Assembly (NCBI RefSeq): GCF_050436995.1
Contig: NC_134763.1
Location: 3,286,001-3,350,000 of the forward strand
DNA length: 64,000 bases
Direction of reading: 5' to 3'
From: Anticarsia gemmatalis
Taxonomy: Eukaryota > Arthropoda > Insecta > Lepidoptera > Erebidae
The notes beneath the pieces are model-generated. The model saw nothing but the letters and a program-made list of their open reading frames with translations, was not told the origin of the DNA and did not search any database. The position numbers and the translations under genes were made by a program. This document shows positions 37,301 to 47,699 of this stretch, in pieces (positions within the stretch are counted from its first letter, which is position 1; the number at the start of each line of letters is the position of its first letter).

Positions 37301-39892
37301 AGTATAAAACGCTGATTCCACATTTAACGAGTCTTTCGCTGACGTTTCTATAAATTTAATCTGATATTCTACAGCTAACTGTTCACCTCTTTCTTTTGAT
37401 ACCTAAAAATATAAAAAAATAATACAACATATTTTCTCTATTTAACTATTATCAAAATAAAAAATATACATAATAAAATGGAAGATTCCATAATTGATGA
37501 TGGTGAGGGATTTACCATAACCCATGACTCAACAGGGAACATTTTATCTTGGAAACAAGTAAGTTGGACTACATTTCCCAGCAAGGGTTTCCCCTCAAAC
37601 ACGATAAAAAATAATATAGGCATGAAAAAAGGATATGAATGTTATAACCATTGTTTACCCTGAACACTATTAATTCTTACATGAGTTGGTAGAAACTTTG
37701 CATTAACTAAGCTAAAATACTATAGAAAAAAAATTACTATGTAGAGCACTTAATAACAGATTATTCAAACTTATATTATGAATACAAAAGCAACTGACCA
37801 TGTATTATATTTTCATATAAATAATGAACTGAACAATAGGAAAAAGACTGCAACTTCACCTGATCTGATTCATTATGGAAAAGTCTATTCAGAGGAAGGA
37901 CATTATACTAACTACTTTAAAACATAGTTAATTATATAACTCCTGTTTCAATATGCTATGTTAATGTTAATTATTGTTGTATAGTGCAGCTGAATACCAT
38001 TATTTTACATGGAGCCTATCAGACCTCCAAAACCTAGTTACTTATATTATATGACCATGATAAGACTGACCCATTGGCAAGACTTCAAGTCTCTGACTAC
38101 TGGTAACAACTGTCAAAGATCTTTGAGACTTAACTAAGTAACCAATAACTTCATAATAGGACCTTAACTTGGCGATAGATAGTCCTGTTGATGTTGCCAA
38201 GTTCTGGTACTGTATAAGTATGATTGTGGTGAGTCATTGGCATGATAGAAGAAGAAGACTAACTTCATAGTAACTTATTAATGACTAACACACTATAATT
38301 CTATTAGCAACATATTAGCAGTTTATTCAACACTTATCAGCACCAATACAAGATAACAGTATGAGTGTATAACCTATATTTTAAAAAACATTTATAATTG
38401 ATAGTAAAAAAATTGCCTGTGATTTGGTTTAATGTTTAACTAAAGCTTCATCTAAATATTATGTTGAGAAATTTTGACAACTAAGAAACAGACAAACAAA
38501 CAACAGTAACAGTAATGTTATTAGTGGTATTATTGCTATTTTAGTTTCAATAATAATATTGTCACCATATTGTTAGGTTCTTCCTTAGGGATATTACATA
38601 AAATCACTGACTAACACTGCATTTTCATTAATGATACATTTATGTTGGATTGTTATGGATAAATGTACTAAAGATAACATTTATGTAGTTGTTTTGCAGC
38701 AATAATTGTTTTAATATTAGTGCAGATAGAGTATGACAGACTTTAATTGGTCTGTATATTTACACTGGAAGACTAAAAATAGAATATAAACATTCTTATA
38801 ACTGTATTGATAACAATGTTAAGTGTTTACCTGTCTTTTTGCCTCTAAGTCACACTTGTTCCCAAGGATCATCTTTTCCACATCGGCACTGGCATTTTCC
38901 TCAATATTCCTTATCCAATTCTTAATATTTTCAAAGCTCTTTTCATTTGTTACGTCATAAACAAGCATAATTCCCATTGAACCTCGGTAATATGCTGTGG
39001 TGATTGTACGGAATCTTTCTTGACCCGCAGTGTCCCTGAAAGTTGTTGAACATTACTTAATACTAGTTGACTAAATATCAGTAATGTTTTTAAAAAGAAG
39101 TTATTAGTTTTATAAATGCAAATTATGCTGATTTTAACAGGATAAATACATTTTTATTTTGTACAATGTCATGAATAAGAACATCTAAATACATAGTTCA
39201 CAAGTTTAGTGCTACTGAAGTTGATTGAGGCCACCACTGGAAATGTAAATTGTTGTTTTGTTCTCTGTTGTCTTATAGAGCTACAGCTTCAACCATTGTG
39301 TTCACTGGCTACAGAAAGGATGTGGGTACATTGTATTAGCTTCATTACTAATTTGCGACAGCATACTGGCCGCTAACTCTAATATGACCCCGCCTCCTAA
39401 TAGATCCACTTTATTTTATCCCCTAAAAACAAACACTCCAAAAAAACTACAAAACACACTTACCATATTTGTAATTTTACTTTTTTCCCGTCTAAATCTA
39501 TCGTACGTATTTTGAAGTCGATACCTGCAACAACCAGTCGACTGTTATTCGGGAGGCAACTAATTAATTAGTGTGTATGATGTCATAAACTCTCGATCCA
39601 TTTAATTCGATAAGGGCTCCATTTATCACGGCGCCGCGCCCCATCCGCCATGAATATGTATCAGGATAAAAAATAGACACAATGAACATTGAAACAAAAA
39701 ATCCTGTTCATGACAAAAAATTATCTGACAATAACCTTTGATATAAAGACATGAATCAAAGCACTCACCAATAGTCGATATAAATGAAATATTGAAAGCA
39801 TCCTCTGAAAATCTAAACAATATAGACGTCTTTCCCACTCCAGAATCACCTATCAGAAGTAATTTAAATAAATAATCGTAAGTTTTTGCCAT
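34345..39892 (-). CDS. Rab8: Small GTPase Rab8
   Basis: Rab8 drives post-Golgi exocytic and polarised membrane traffic. Exons: 39892-39769, 39524-39464, 39035-38831, 37402-37262, 34452-34345, giving 212 residues (fly and human Rab8 have about 207). All G motifs are visible: P-loop GDSGVGKT, switch I ISTIGIDFKIRTI, switch II WDTAGQERFRTITTAYYRG, NKCD and ETSAK. The last exon encodes a basic tail ending SWLSRCSLL. The CaaX box CSLL predicts single geranylgeranylation, as in Rab8 rather than Rab10 or Rab13. The last exon is very GC-rich and sits 2.8 kb from the others. It is head-to-head with RPB7. Confidence 0.96.
34453..37261 (-). other. Rab8 last intron (2.8 kb)
   Basis: AT-rich sequence without coding homology. 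A SINE-type fragment with a B-box-like 'ttcgggaatcgaacccgaaa' lies near 35530-35600. Short reading frames here have no codon or homology support. Confidence 0.6.
37403..38830 (-). other. Rab8 intron (1.4 kb)
   Basis: AT-rich and without recognisable genes. No clear repeat boundary is visible. Confidence 0.6.
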
Positions 39893-40771
39893 TTTTTACA
39901 ACAATCTGATTACGATACACAAGTCTGCCATTCATTTGGCATTTTTGAGTAATCATAGTGATGTCAAGAACGACATTCCTAATTAATTTTTATCCGATTT
40001 TTCTTTTTATCGATTCAGATTTTATTAAAATTAAATCAGATTGCTTAGTTAACATTAATAGAGGTAGTCAAGGAATAACAAATTTTATAAAGAGGGAAAT
40101 ATATTGGTATCAAAAGTTTTTATTTTATTTCACATTATTACTAGCTAGACAATGTGCCTACGGGTAGTAATAGTGGAATTTCCTCAACACATATTGATGA
40201 GATAAAGACTGATCATTATAAGCTGTAAAGAATATCTAAATAGTCATTCTAAAAAAATATTTTTATTCTTTACAGTACGTCAATCTTAATCATATGGATG
40301 ATATTAATTCTAAATCCTCTGAGCCTCAAGCTGTTTCAGCTCAACCAAAAACTGTGACAAAATCTCTTTGTCTTTTCGAACTAGACAACAAATTAGCATG
40401 TAATTTCGCTGCTGTACTATCAAACTTGCCCATTAACTCTAATCGGTTTTTTCAAGAAGAGAAATGCATAAATCGATTAAAAATGGTACTGACTTAAAGT
40501 ATTGCATACAGCCACATCACTAAAACAAGATCGGTTTCGTTCCATTCCACGCATATTCGCTAAGTCAGCCCTGTTGTGAATTTGTAAGTCTATTGACCTG
40601 TCACGTCACGTTTCAGTATATCTGTCAAAATTATACTTGACATTCTTGACAATGACAGATATTTGTTGTGACGCCAAAGACCACCGTTTTAACTTGGTAG
40701 TGATAAGTTCAAGCATTTAAATGAAATTTAACTAAAAATAATTTTGTTTTAGTACCAAAAAAACATTCACT
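39893..40771. promoter_or_regulatory. Divergent region between Rab8 and RPB7
   Basis: The start codons of Rab8 and RPB7 face apart across 879 bp, so both promoters lie here. A small reading frame (40294-40497) lies inside and may belong to an extra gene or an upstream exon. Confidence 0.5.
40294..40497 (+). CDS. Small unrecognised reading frame, 67 aa
   Basis: I do not recognise this protein. It starts MDDINSKSSEPQAVSAQPKT, continues as a mixed hydrophilic/hydrophobic stretch with Cys, Phe and Leu, and ends RLKMVLT. The frame stays open upstream to an acceptor-like 'ttctttacag' ending at 40276, so it could be a second exon rather than a whole gene. Composition looks more protein-like than the surrounding AT-rich frames. 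There is no signal peptide or membrane segment. It lies in the Rab8/RPB7 promoter gap on the RPB7 strand, 275 bp before RPB7. It could be a chance frame. Confidence 0.3.
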   Translation: MDDINSKSSEPQAVSAQPKTVTKSLCLFELDNKLACNFAAVLSNLPINSNRFFQEEKCINRLKMVLT

Positions 40772-43700
40772 ATGTTTTATCACGTAAGTTTAAAGTCTTT
40801 AATTCACAGGTTCCTAATGTAATTGCTAATATAAAACTTGGTTTGTAAACAAACGTTTCAGATTTCTTTAGAACATGAAATTCTGCTTCATCCAAGATAT
40901 TTCGGACCTCAATTACTTGATATTGTTAAACAAAAGCTGTACACCGAAGTAGAAGGAACTTGCACAGGGAAGTAAGTAAATAAAAACAAAGTTTATTAGC
41001 TTTTAAATTAGAGGTTAGGATTTACAAACTGAGATATTAACATTTCTGCAGTTGCGTTAGACTGTTTACGTGCTATGTTTGGTGTTTTATGTTACTTAAA
41101 TATGCCGCATGTGACCGAATAAGTTGACTGTCTTGTATTTTGTTCATAATTGTTAATTATATTGTTGCCCTATTGGCATTACATGTTAATGGGAAGTTAA
41201 AGGGTGATGTTAGAGTATTATATATTATGTATTTAATAATCATTAAATACCTAAGTATTCTAGCTTCTAAAGTCTGTAACACTGCGTCTTTATACTGATT
41301 GTACCGTCAAGTTTGTTACCAGCGCATAAAGTTTTGAATAGCATGATTATTATGTCATGTATCAATGTAATTGTTTGCAGGTATGGTTTTGTGATAGCAG
41401 TAACAGCTATTGACAGTATAGGAGCAGGTCTCATTCAGCCTGGACAAGGGTTTGTGGTATACCCTGTCAAATACAAAGCTATTGTGTTCAGACCTTTTAA
41501 AGGAGAGGTGCTAGATGCTATTGTCACTCAAGTTAACAAGGTAATATTATTTTTCCTCATAATAAATCTAAATATCATTTTAGTAACCATATTGCATGTT
41601 GGTAATTAGCTTGTGACTTGTGTATATTCCTGTTTTAATCTGATAATCTTATGTATTTTGCCTGTCTTAACTCACTGTGCTCAAAAGTGGTCTCTGACTG
41701 TAGTTCAGAAGTCTAAACTGCTAAATAGCAATTGAAGCATTTTAACCTAATTTTTTCACCATATGTATAGTCTGCCTGACAATGGGACAGTAATTGGTTA
41801 AAATAATTTAAAAAAGGCTAATTTGTAAATAATTAATCTCTTTATCACCACATAGTTTAAAACAAAGCCACTTAAGACTGTTTTGCCTTATGCATGCTTA
41901 GATCCTTAAAACTATGTTTTGTTCTTAATAGATAGAGTGATTCAAAAAGAAGGTTAATTGTGTAAAAATTGTAAAGGTTTTTTTGCAATATAACTCATAA
42001 ACCAGGGTGGGCCACTAGTAACATGTAACATTATTTTGCAGGTTGGGATGTTTGCACAGATTGGACCACTCAGTTGTTTTATTTCACATCACGTAAGTCT
42101 TACCATACTGTTTTATATTTTGACACACTAGAATCAATTGTTACATACATAAGTCAGTAAGACTCTCCTGTAAGACTCCTGTTATACCCAAAGGTGAAGG
42201 TAGAGGTGTGTGAAACGTGTGCGTTCGCGCAGCGGAATGTTGTTGAATTTAAAGATATTAATTATGCAGATATTTAGTGTATGACGTCGTATAATTGTGT
42301 ATGGTAAAAAAAAAATTGTGTACGCAGCCATTGTGGAGAAATTCACCAAAAACTGATTCCGCTGGGCGAACGTTGTCCTGGCGGAACTTATTTTAATCCA
42401 TAGACTTTAGAAGAAAAGAGGTGTGTCCAAAAATTAGTGTGTATTTGTGTGTAATTGTGTATGTATGAATAAAATGAGTGCATGCATAAACTTCGGAGAA
42501 ATTCAAGTTTCCGCTACGCGAACGTTTGGCCATTAGCTAGTTTTCATATAAAGCGCTTACATAGAGAGCTGTAGATTTTTACATACGTTGTTTTGAATTT
42601 GTTTATATTTGTTTAAAAAACAGATTTAGAAAAAATCGTAGGGCTTAAAAGATAAAAATATAAACTTAAAATACACTTAATAGGTCTTAGTTCTTAAAGT
42701 ATGCACTTTGGGGTCTAGATTTTCACGTTTATACAAACCTTGTAAGTATCTGAAACATGTTGCCAAGTATCAATGATGTTCCGTTAGTAATTAAAGAGTT
42801 AAAGGACAATTTTACCATGAATAGATCACTGTTTACAAAACAGTCAAATATCACGACGTTCTAAAGGAATTGCATGGTAAAATGTATGCCAAAAATTAGT
42901 TTATTCTTCAACTATTCACATGCAAAATTTCATGTCATTAAATTTAGTAATTAAAGAAATCAATTAAAATACTGACGAAGCATCGAAAACCTACATAACC
43001 CGACCAAGTTCGGATAGCTACAAAAAAGCGGCCCAGCCATATATCTAAGAGACGTTCTTAACCTTCCAATATAGTATTTACTAATATGGTACAGTTCCGT
43101 ACACAAGCGTTAGGAAAAAATAAAACAATTGCATTTCTTGAATTAAAAATATTTTTTGAATAATAACCCAACTATCTACGATAAAAACAAATCTTCAATT
43201 AACAAGTACTTTTCTATTTAAATATCCGTGTACAAATTTTTTTTTATTAAGTATATTACATATTATTGCCCTCTCTTTTCTTCAAGGATGGAAGTACCGT
43301 TTCAAGCGGGAAGCCGCGCGCGTCCTGTTCGACTAGCAGTTTGTGGAATATTCCACAGACGTTAAATAACGTGCGTTCACAAGAATATAATTAAATCAAA
43401 ATATTAACTTTTAAAAAATGTGAATACCTATCGGAACTCCGGAATTATTCCAGTCAATTCTGGAGCTGAAAAATCAGAACAATTGAACAACAATTTGGTG
43501 TACAAAAATAAATGACCTTTAAATTATATCGAAACAACAATTGTGTTATCACCTATACCAATTCAATACCGGTATTATACGGTAAATTTTGGGATGTTAC
43601 CTAAATATATTGCATGGACGCTTTTTTGTAGCCATCCGAACTTGGTCGGGTTATGTAGGTTTTCGATGCTTCGTCAGTATTTTAATTGATTTCTTTAATT

Positions 43701-46700
43701 ACTAAATTTAATGACATGAAATTTTGCATGTGAATAGTTGAAGAATAAACTAATTTTTGGCATACATTTTACCATGCAATTCCTTTAGAACGTCGTGATA
43801 TTTGACTGTTTTGTAAACAGTGATCTATTCATGGTAAAATTGTCCTTTAACTCTTTAATTACTAACGGAACATCATTGATACTTGGCAACATGTTTCAGA
43901 TACTTACAAGGTTTGTATAAACGTGAAAATCTAGACCCCAAAGTGCATACTTTAAGAACTAAGACCTATTAAGTGTATTTTACGTTTATATTTTTATCTT
44001 TTAAGCCCTACGATTTTTTCTAAATCTGTTTTTTAAACAAATATAAACAAATTCAAAACAACGTATGTAAAAATCTACAGCTCTCTATGTAAGCGCTTTA
44101 TATGAAAACTAGCTAATGGCCAAACGTTCGCGCAGCGGAAACTTGAATTTCTCCGAAGTTTATGCATGCACTCATTTTATTCATACATACACAATTACAC
44201 ACAAATACACACTAATTTTTGGACACACCTCTTTTCTTCTAAAGTCTATGGATTAAAATAAGTTCCACCAGGACAACGTTCGCCCAGCGGAATCAGTTTT
44301 TGGTGAATTTCTCCACAATGGCTGCGTACACAATTTTTTTTTTACCATACACAATTATACGACGTCATACACTAAATATCTGCATAATTAATATCTTTAA
44401 ATTCAACAACATTCCGCTGCGCGAACGCACACGTGTGAAACCTTCCTGGGGGCAAGCCTATTGCTCCTTATCGTTACCAAACTTCAGGTTACTATTAAAA
44501 AAAATCAAATAAAAAAAAATGTTTTAGTTGTTTTATTGATAGAACTATGATGTAATTGTTATTATTTGTACGTAACAGTCGATCCCCGCCGACATGGAGT
44601 TCTGTCCGAACGTGAACCCGCCGTGCTACAAGAGCAAGCAGGAAGACAACGTCATTCAGGAGGAGGACGTCATCCGGTTGAAGATCGTCGGCACCAGGGT
44701 CGACGCCACCGGCATTGTGAGTAATTATTTGTGTGTGTGTGAATTGAGTGAGCACCCTAAATAAAATTTAATAATATATACTAGTCATTTAGTAAAAGGT
44801 GTGAAACAATTGTAAAAACAATCTTACAATTTGTAAAAAGATAAAACATGAGATATATCAGTTAATGAATGCTCACTCAGTTCGCACATACGACCACCCT
44901 GAATCTCAGAACGTATGAAGAATTCATGTAAGATTTATGTACTACTCTTTAGTAAAACCTTTATAAAGTTGTCGTTTTAGATATCAATCGCCAAGGGCCG
45001 TATAAAAAAAAATTACAAATACTTTCATATGCTCACTCAATTCACACACTTTGAAAGGACCCGATTTCTTATGAACAAACCATAATTTCATTTTGTTATA
45101 AATCTTGTTTTATTAAAAGGTATACACGTGATTTTGTAAAATACAAAGCGAACCATAAATGTAGCACGTTTTGTAATAGTTAATTAATATAAGTGCTCAC
45201 TCAATCCACACAATTCTGAAAAGTTATAAACGTTAATATCTTTGAATTTATAAGGATTAGAAAGCTATAAATTGCGCTAGTTTTAGTAAAGAAAAGTTAC
45301 TAAAGATTTGCCATTTTACATTTAGTACTCTCAGTTTACTCTAAAAGATATTCAACTGTTTGTGTTTCAATGAAAATCTGCCATACTGTAGGGTTGTCAC
45401 GGTATTTCCGAACGCAGCCTTATCCATATTTTGTTAATTTTACTAAACTACCCTCATAATAATATGCACCTAGTTTCGGATTATTCAATCCTGTTTGTTT
45501 GTTAAGTTTGTCATTTAACATTAATCGTATTATTGTGTGGCATACGTAGTACAGTGCAATAATGTACCTATTCACAAGTCGACAAAAAAAAAATTTTTTT
45601 TTGAGCCTGTGTTTTAATGAATATTTTCTGATAATATAAATCAAAAAGAAAACAGGAACAACATTAATAATAAATTAAGTTTGCTTTTGCACTATATATA
45701 ACGAAACCTAAATATATGGGCTTTTGGCAGATCTTTTGAAGAGCCGTTGCATTTATGATGCAAAACCAGGGGTAAGGGGGCTGGGGGTGTGAAGTGAGTG
45801 GTAGCAGAGTATCATGGCAGTATGCGCGTGCGCATTCTTTTAAGGAAAAACGTATTTTTTTGCGTCTCGGGGTCTAAAAATGGCATCGAAAAAGTGTAAA
45901 AACGAAGTGGACTCTTTTTGCTACATTTGTGGTGAATTTATTAAAGTGAAAGCCAATAAAATTTGTTTATCATCAAATAAGGCATTTTGTGAAGCCTATG
46001 AAGCTTACTTTAATATGTCAGTACGAAATCAGGATAAAATATGGGCACCTCACTTCTTGTGTAATAACTGCAAAAACACTTTCGAAGGTAAAAAAATACT
46101 CCTTATATTAAATGAACATTTATATGCCTATATATTTTTTTTTAAATATACATTACATGTGTACATCGTTCATTAATGTTATTAATTTTTTTTTCAGCCT
46201 GGTACTGAGGAGAGAAAAAAAAGATGAAGTTTGCATTACCACAAATATGGAGAGAGCCTACTGATACATCAAGTTCATATTTTCACACAAGAAAAACCAA
46301 AAGCATTCATTTCTAAAAAAAAAATTGTATCGTTTTTGTATTTTGTGTTTCTTAATGCCTTATTTCATCATTTTAATTAATAAAAATACATAAATCATAA
46401 CTTTTTTACTTTTATATATTTATAATTGAATGTGAATAAAGAGCTTTTCCATTAAAATTTAAAATTCGTTCTAAAAGCTACAAAAGCAAACTTTTTTAGG
46501 TAAAAATATGATTTCTTTATTTAGTTAGGTATACGTAATCAAAATCGAAGGTACAGAACTCAGACTCAAAATTCGTGTTGACCAATGTTATCAATGTTAT
46601 TGTTTTTCCTGGTGGTGTAAGGTCATTATAAAATAAATAAAATTTTAGTTCAGCAAAAATGTCCAGCGTGACAACCCTACAGTATGGCAGATTTTCATTG

Positions 46701-47699
46701 AAACACAAACAGTTGAATATCTTTTAGAGTAAACTGAGAGTACTAAATGTAAAATGGCAAATCTTTAGTAACTTTTCTTTACTAAAACTAGCGCAATTTA
46801 TAGCTTTCTAATCCTTATAAATTCAAAGATATTAACGTTTATAACTTTTCAGAATTGTGTGGATTGAGTGAGCACTTATATTAATTAACTATTACAAAAC
46901 GTGCTACATTTATGGTTCGCTTTGTATTTTACAAAATCACGTGTATACCTTTTAATAAAACAAGATTTATAACAAAATGAAATTATGGTTTGTTCATAAG
47001 AAATCGGGTCCTTTCAAAGTGTGTGAATTGAGTGAGCATATGAAAGTATTTGTAATTTTTTTTTATACGGCCCTTGGCGATTGATATCTAAAACGACAAC
47101 TTTACAAAGGTTTTACTAAAGAGTAGTACATAAATCTTACATGAATTCTTCATACGTTCTGAGATTCAGGGTGGTCGTATGTGCGAACTGAGTGAGCATT
47201 CATTAACTGATATATCTCATGTTTTATCCTTTTACAAATTGTAAGATTGTTTTTACAATTGTTTCACACCTTTTACTAAATGACTAGTATATATTATTGA
47301 ATTTTATTTAGGGTGCTCACTCAATTCACACACACACAATTATTTTAAATCATGCGTATTTCCTGTAAAGTTATAAACGTTCCGCTTCTTTTTCTGGAAT
47401 AAAAAGTATCGCCCCGCTAATTTAAATCTGGATCGGTTTAGCAGTTTTTCGTGAAAGAAAGACCATTAACAGCACATTTTCATATTCCTATTCCCTCAGT
47501 ACTATTTGTGCATGTCGACTAAATGAAATGAACGCGCCAACAAAACAAAAACATTTCCATTCGACTGTTCAGAGGAAAAACGTAACAATACTAGCAATTT
47601 TTAATTTTTGTATTTTTTTTCAAAACAGTCTTAATTTTATCATTTCAGTTCGCAATTGGGACATTGATGGACGACTACCTAGGATTAGTGACGCAGTAA
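40772..47699 (+). CDS. POLR2G: RNA polymerase II subunit RPB7
   Basis: With RPB4, RPB7 forms the stalk of RNA polymerase II, which binds nascent RNA and initiation and termination factors. Six exons (40772-40783, 40862-40971, 41381-41540, 42042-42092, 44579-44716, 47649-47699) give 173 residues, against 172 in human. The first exon carries only four codons (MFYH). Following blocks match the family: SLEHEILLHPRYFGPQLLDI, YGFVIAVTAIDSIGAG, VYPVKYKAIVFRPFKGEVLD (N-terminal RNP-like domain), VGMFAQIGPLSCFISHHSIP and RLKIVGTRVDATG (S1/OB domain), ending TLMDDYLGLVTQ. A poly(A) signal AATAAA lies at 47744-47749. Introns 4 and 5 are each swollen by one long inverted-repeat element; without these they would be only about 260 and 320 bp. 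Confidence 0.96.
42208..42216. repeat. Target-site duplication, left copy
   Basis: GTGTGAAAC immediately precedes the element; the same 9 bp follow it at 44433-44441. Confidence 0.8.
42217..44432. mobile_element. Long-TIR (foldback) DNA element, non-autonomous, 2216 bp
   Basis: The left arm (about 42217-43033) and right arm (about 43618-44432) are near-perfect reverse complements. I see only a handful of substitutions and small length changes in A runs. A single-copy spacer of about 584 bp lies between. The element starts GTGTGCGTTCGCGCAGCGG and ends with its exact complement. The 9-bp sequence GTGTGAAAC directly flanks both sides (42208-42216 and 44433-44441), a clear target-site duplication. 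No reading frame of note is present. TIRs of this length with 9-bp duplications fit a Mutator-like or foldback element. It sits in RPB7 intron 4. Confidence 0.88.
44433..44441. repeat. Target-site duplication, right copy
   Basis: GTGTGAAAC, identical to 42208-42216. Confidence 0.8.
44723..44730. repeat. Target-site duplication, left copy
   Basis: AATTATTT, repeated at 47338-47345 directly after the other end of the element. Confidence 0.8.
44731..47337. mobile_element. Long-TIR DNA element carrying a broken gene, 2607 bp
   Basis: The left arm 44731-45401 and right arm 46667-47337 are both 671 bp and nearly perfect reverse complements (I noticed only a few substitutions). Both tips read (GT)5 followed by GAATTGAGTGAGCACCC. 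AATTATTT flanks both sides (44723-44730 and 47338-47345) as an 8-bp target-site duplication. The unique centre (45402-46666) holds a TATA-type promoter and a small two-exon gene that is now broken. It begins only 14 nt after the donor of RPB7 exon 5. No transposase is visible, so it is non-autonomous. Confidence 0.9.
45880..46316 (+). pseudogene. Broken zinc-finger-like gene inside the transposon
   Basis: Exon 1 (45880-46087, 69 codons plus one base) starts MASKKCKNEVDSFCYICGEF and has paired cysteines C14/C17 and C61/C64 with H58 between, a likely zinc-binding module. It ends in GAAG followed by GTAAAA. Exon 2 starts after 'tttttttcag' at 46198. In frame it reads A-W-Y and then TGA (46206-46208). 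The same frame then stays open to 46316 and includes MKFALPQIWREPTDTSSSYF. From memory, many unannotated arthropod proteins begin with such a CYxCGEF module followed by a WREP block. The stop therefore interrupts a once longer domain, and the rest of the protein is absent. A TATATATA at 45693-45700 suggests its own promoter. Function unknown. Confidence 0.7.
47338..47345. repeat. Target-site duplication, right copy
   Basis: AATTATTT, identical to 44723-44730. Confidence 0.8.

Larger units (their letters stand above)
42178..44487 (-). repeat. SINE family 1 copy split by a later insertion
   Basis: The left piece (42178-42216, 'cctgttatacccaaaggtga' and on) and the right piece (44433-44487, with 'ggcaagcctattgctcctta' and 'gttaccaaacttcagg') together match the order of blocks at 13757-13890. 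The element at 42217-44432 sits between them, so the SINE was there first. Confidence 0.6.

Noticed and set aside
45420..45644. 74-codon minus-strand frame at the left edge of the second element's centre
   Set aside because: Low-complexity Lys/Tyr-rich translation without recognisable domain; not a transposase fragment that I can identify.
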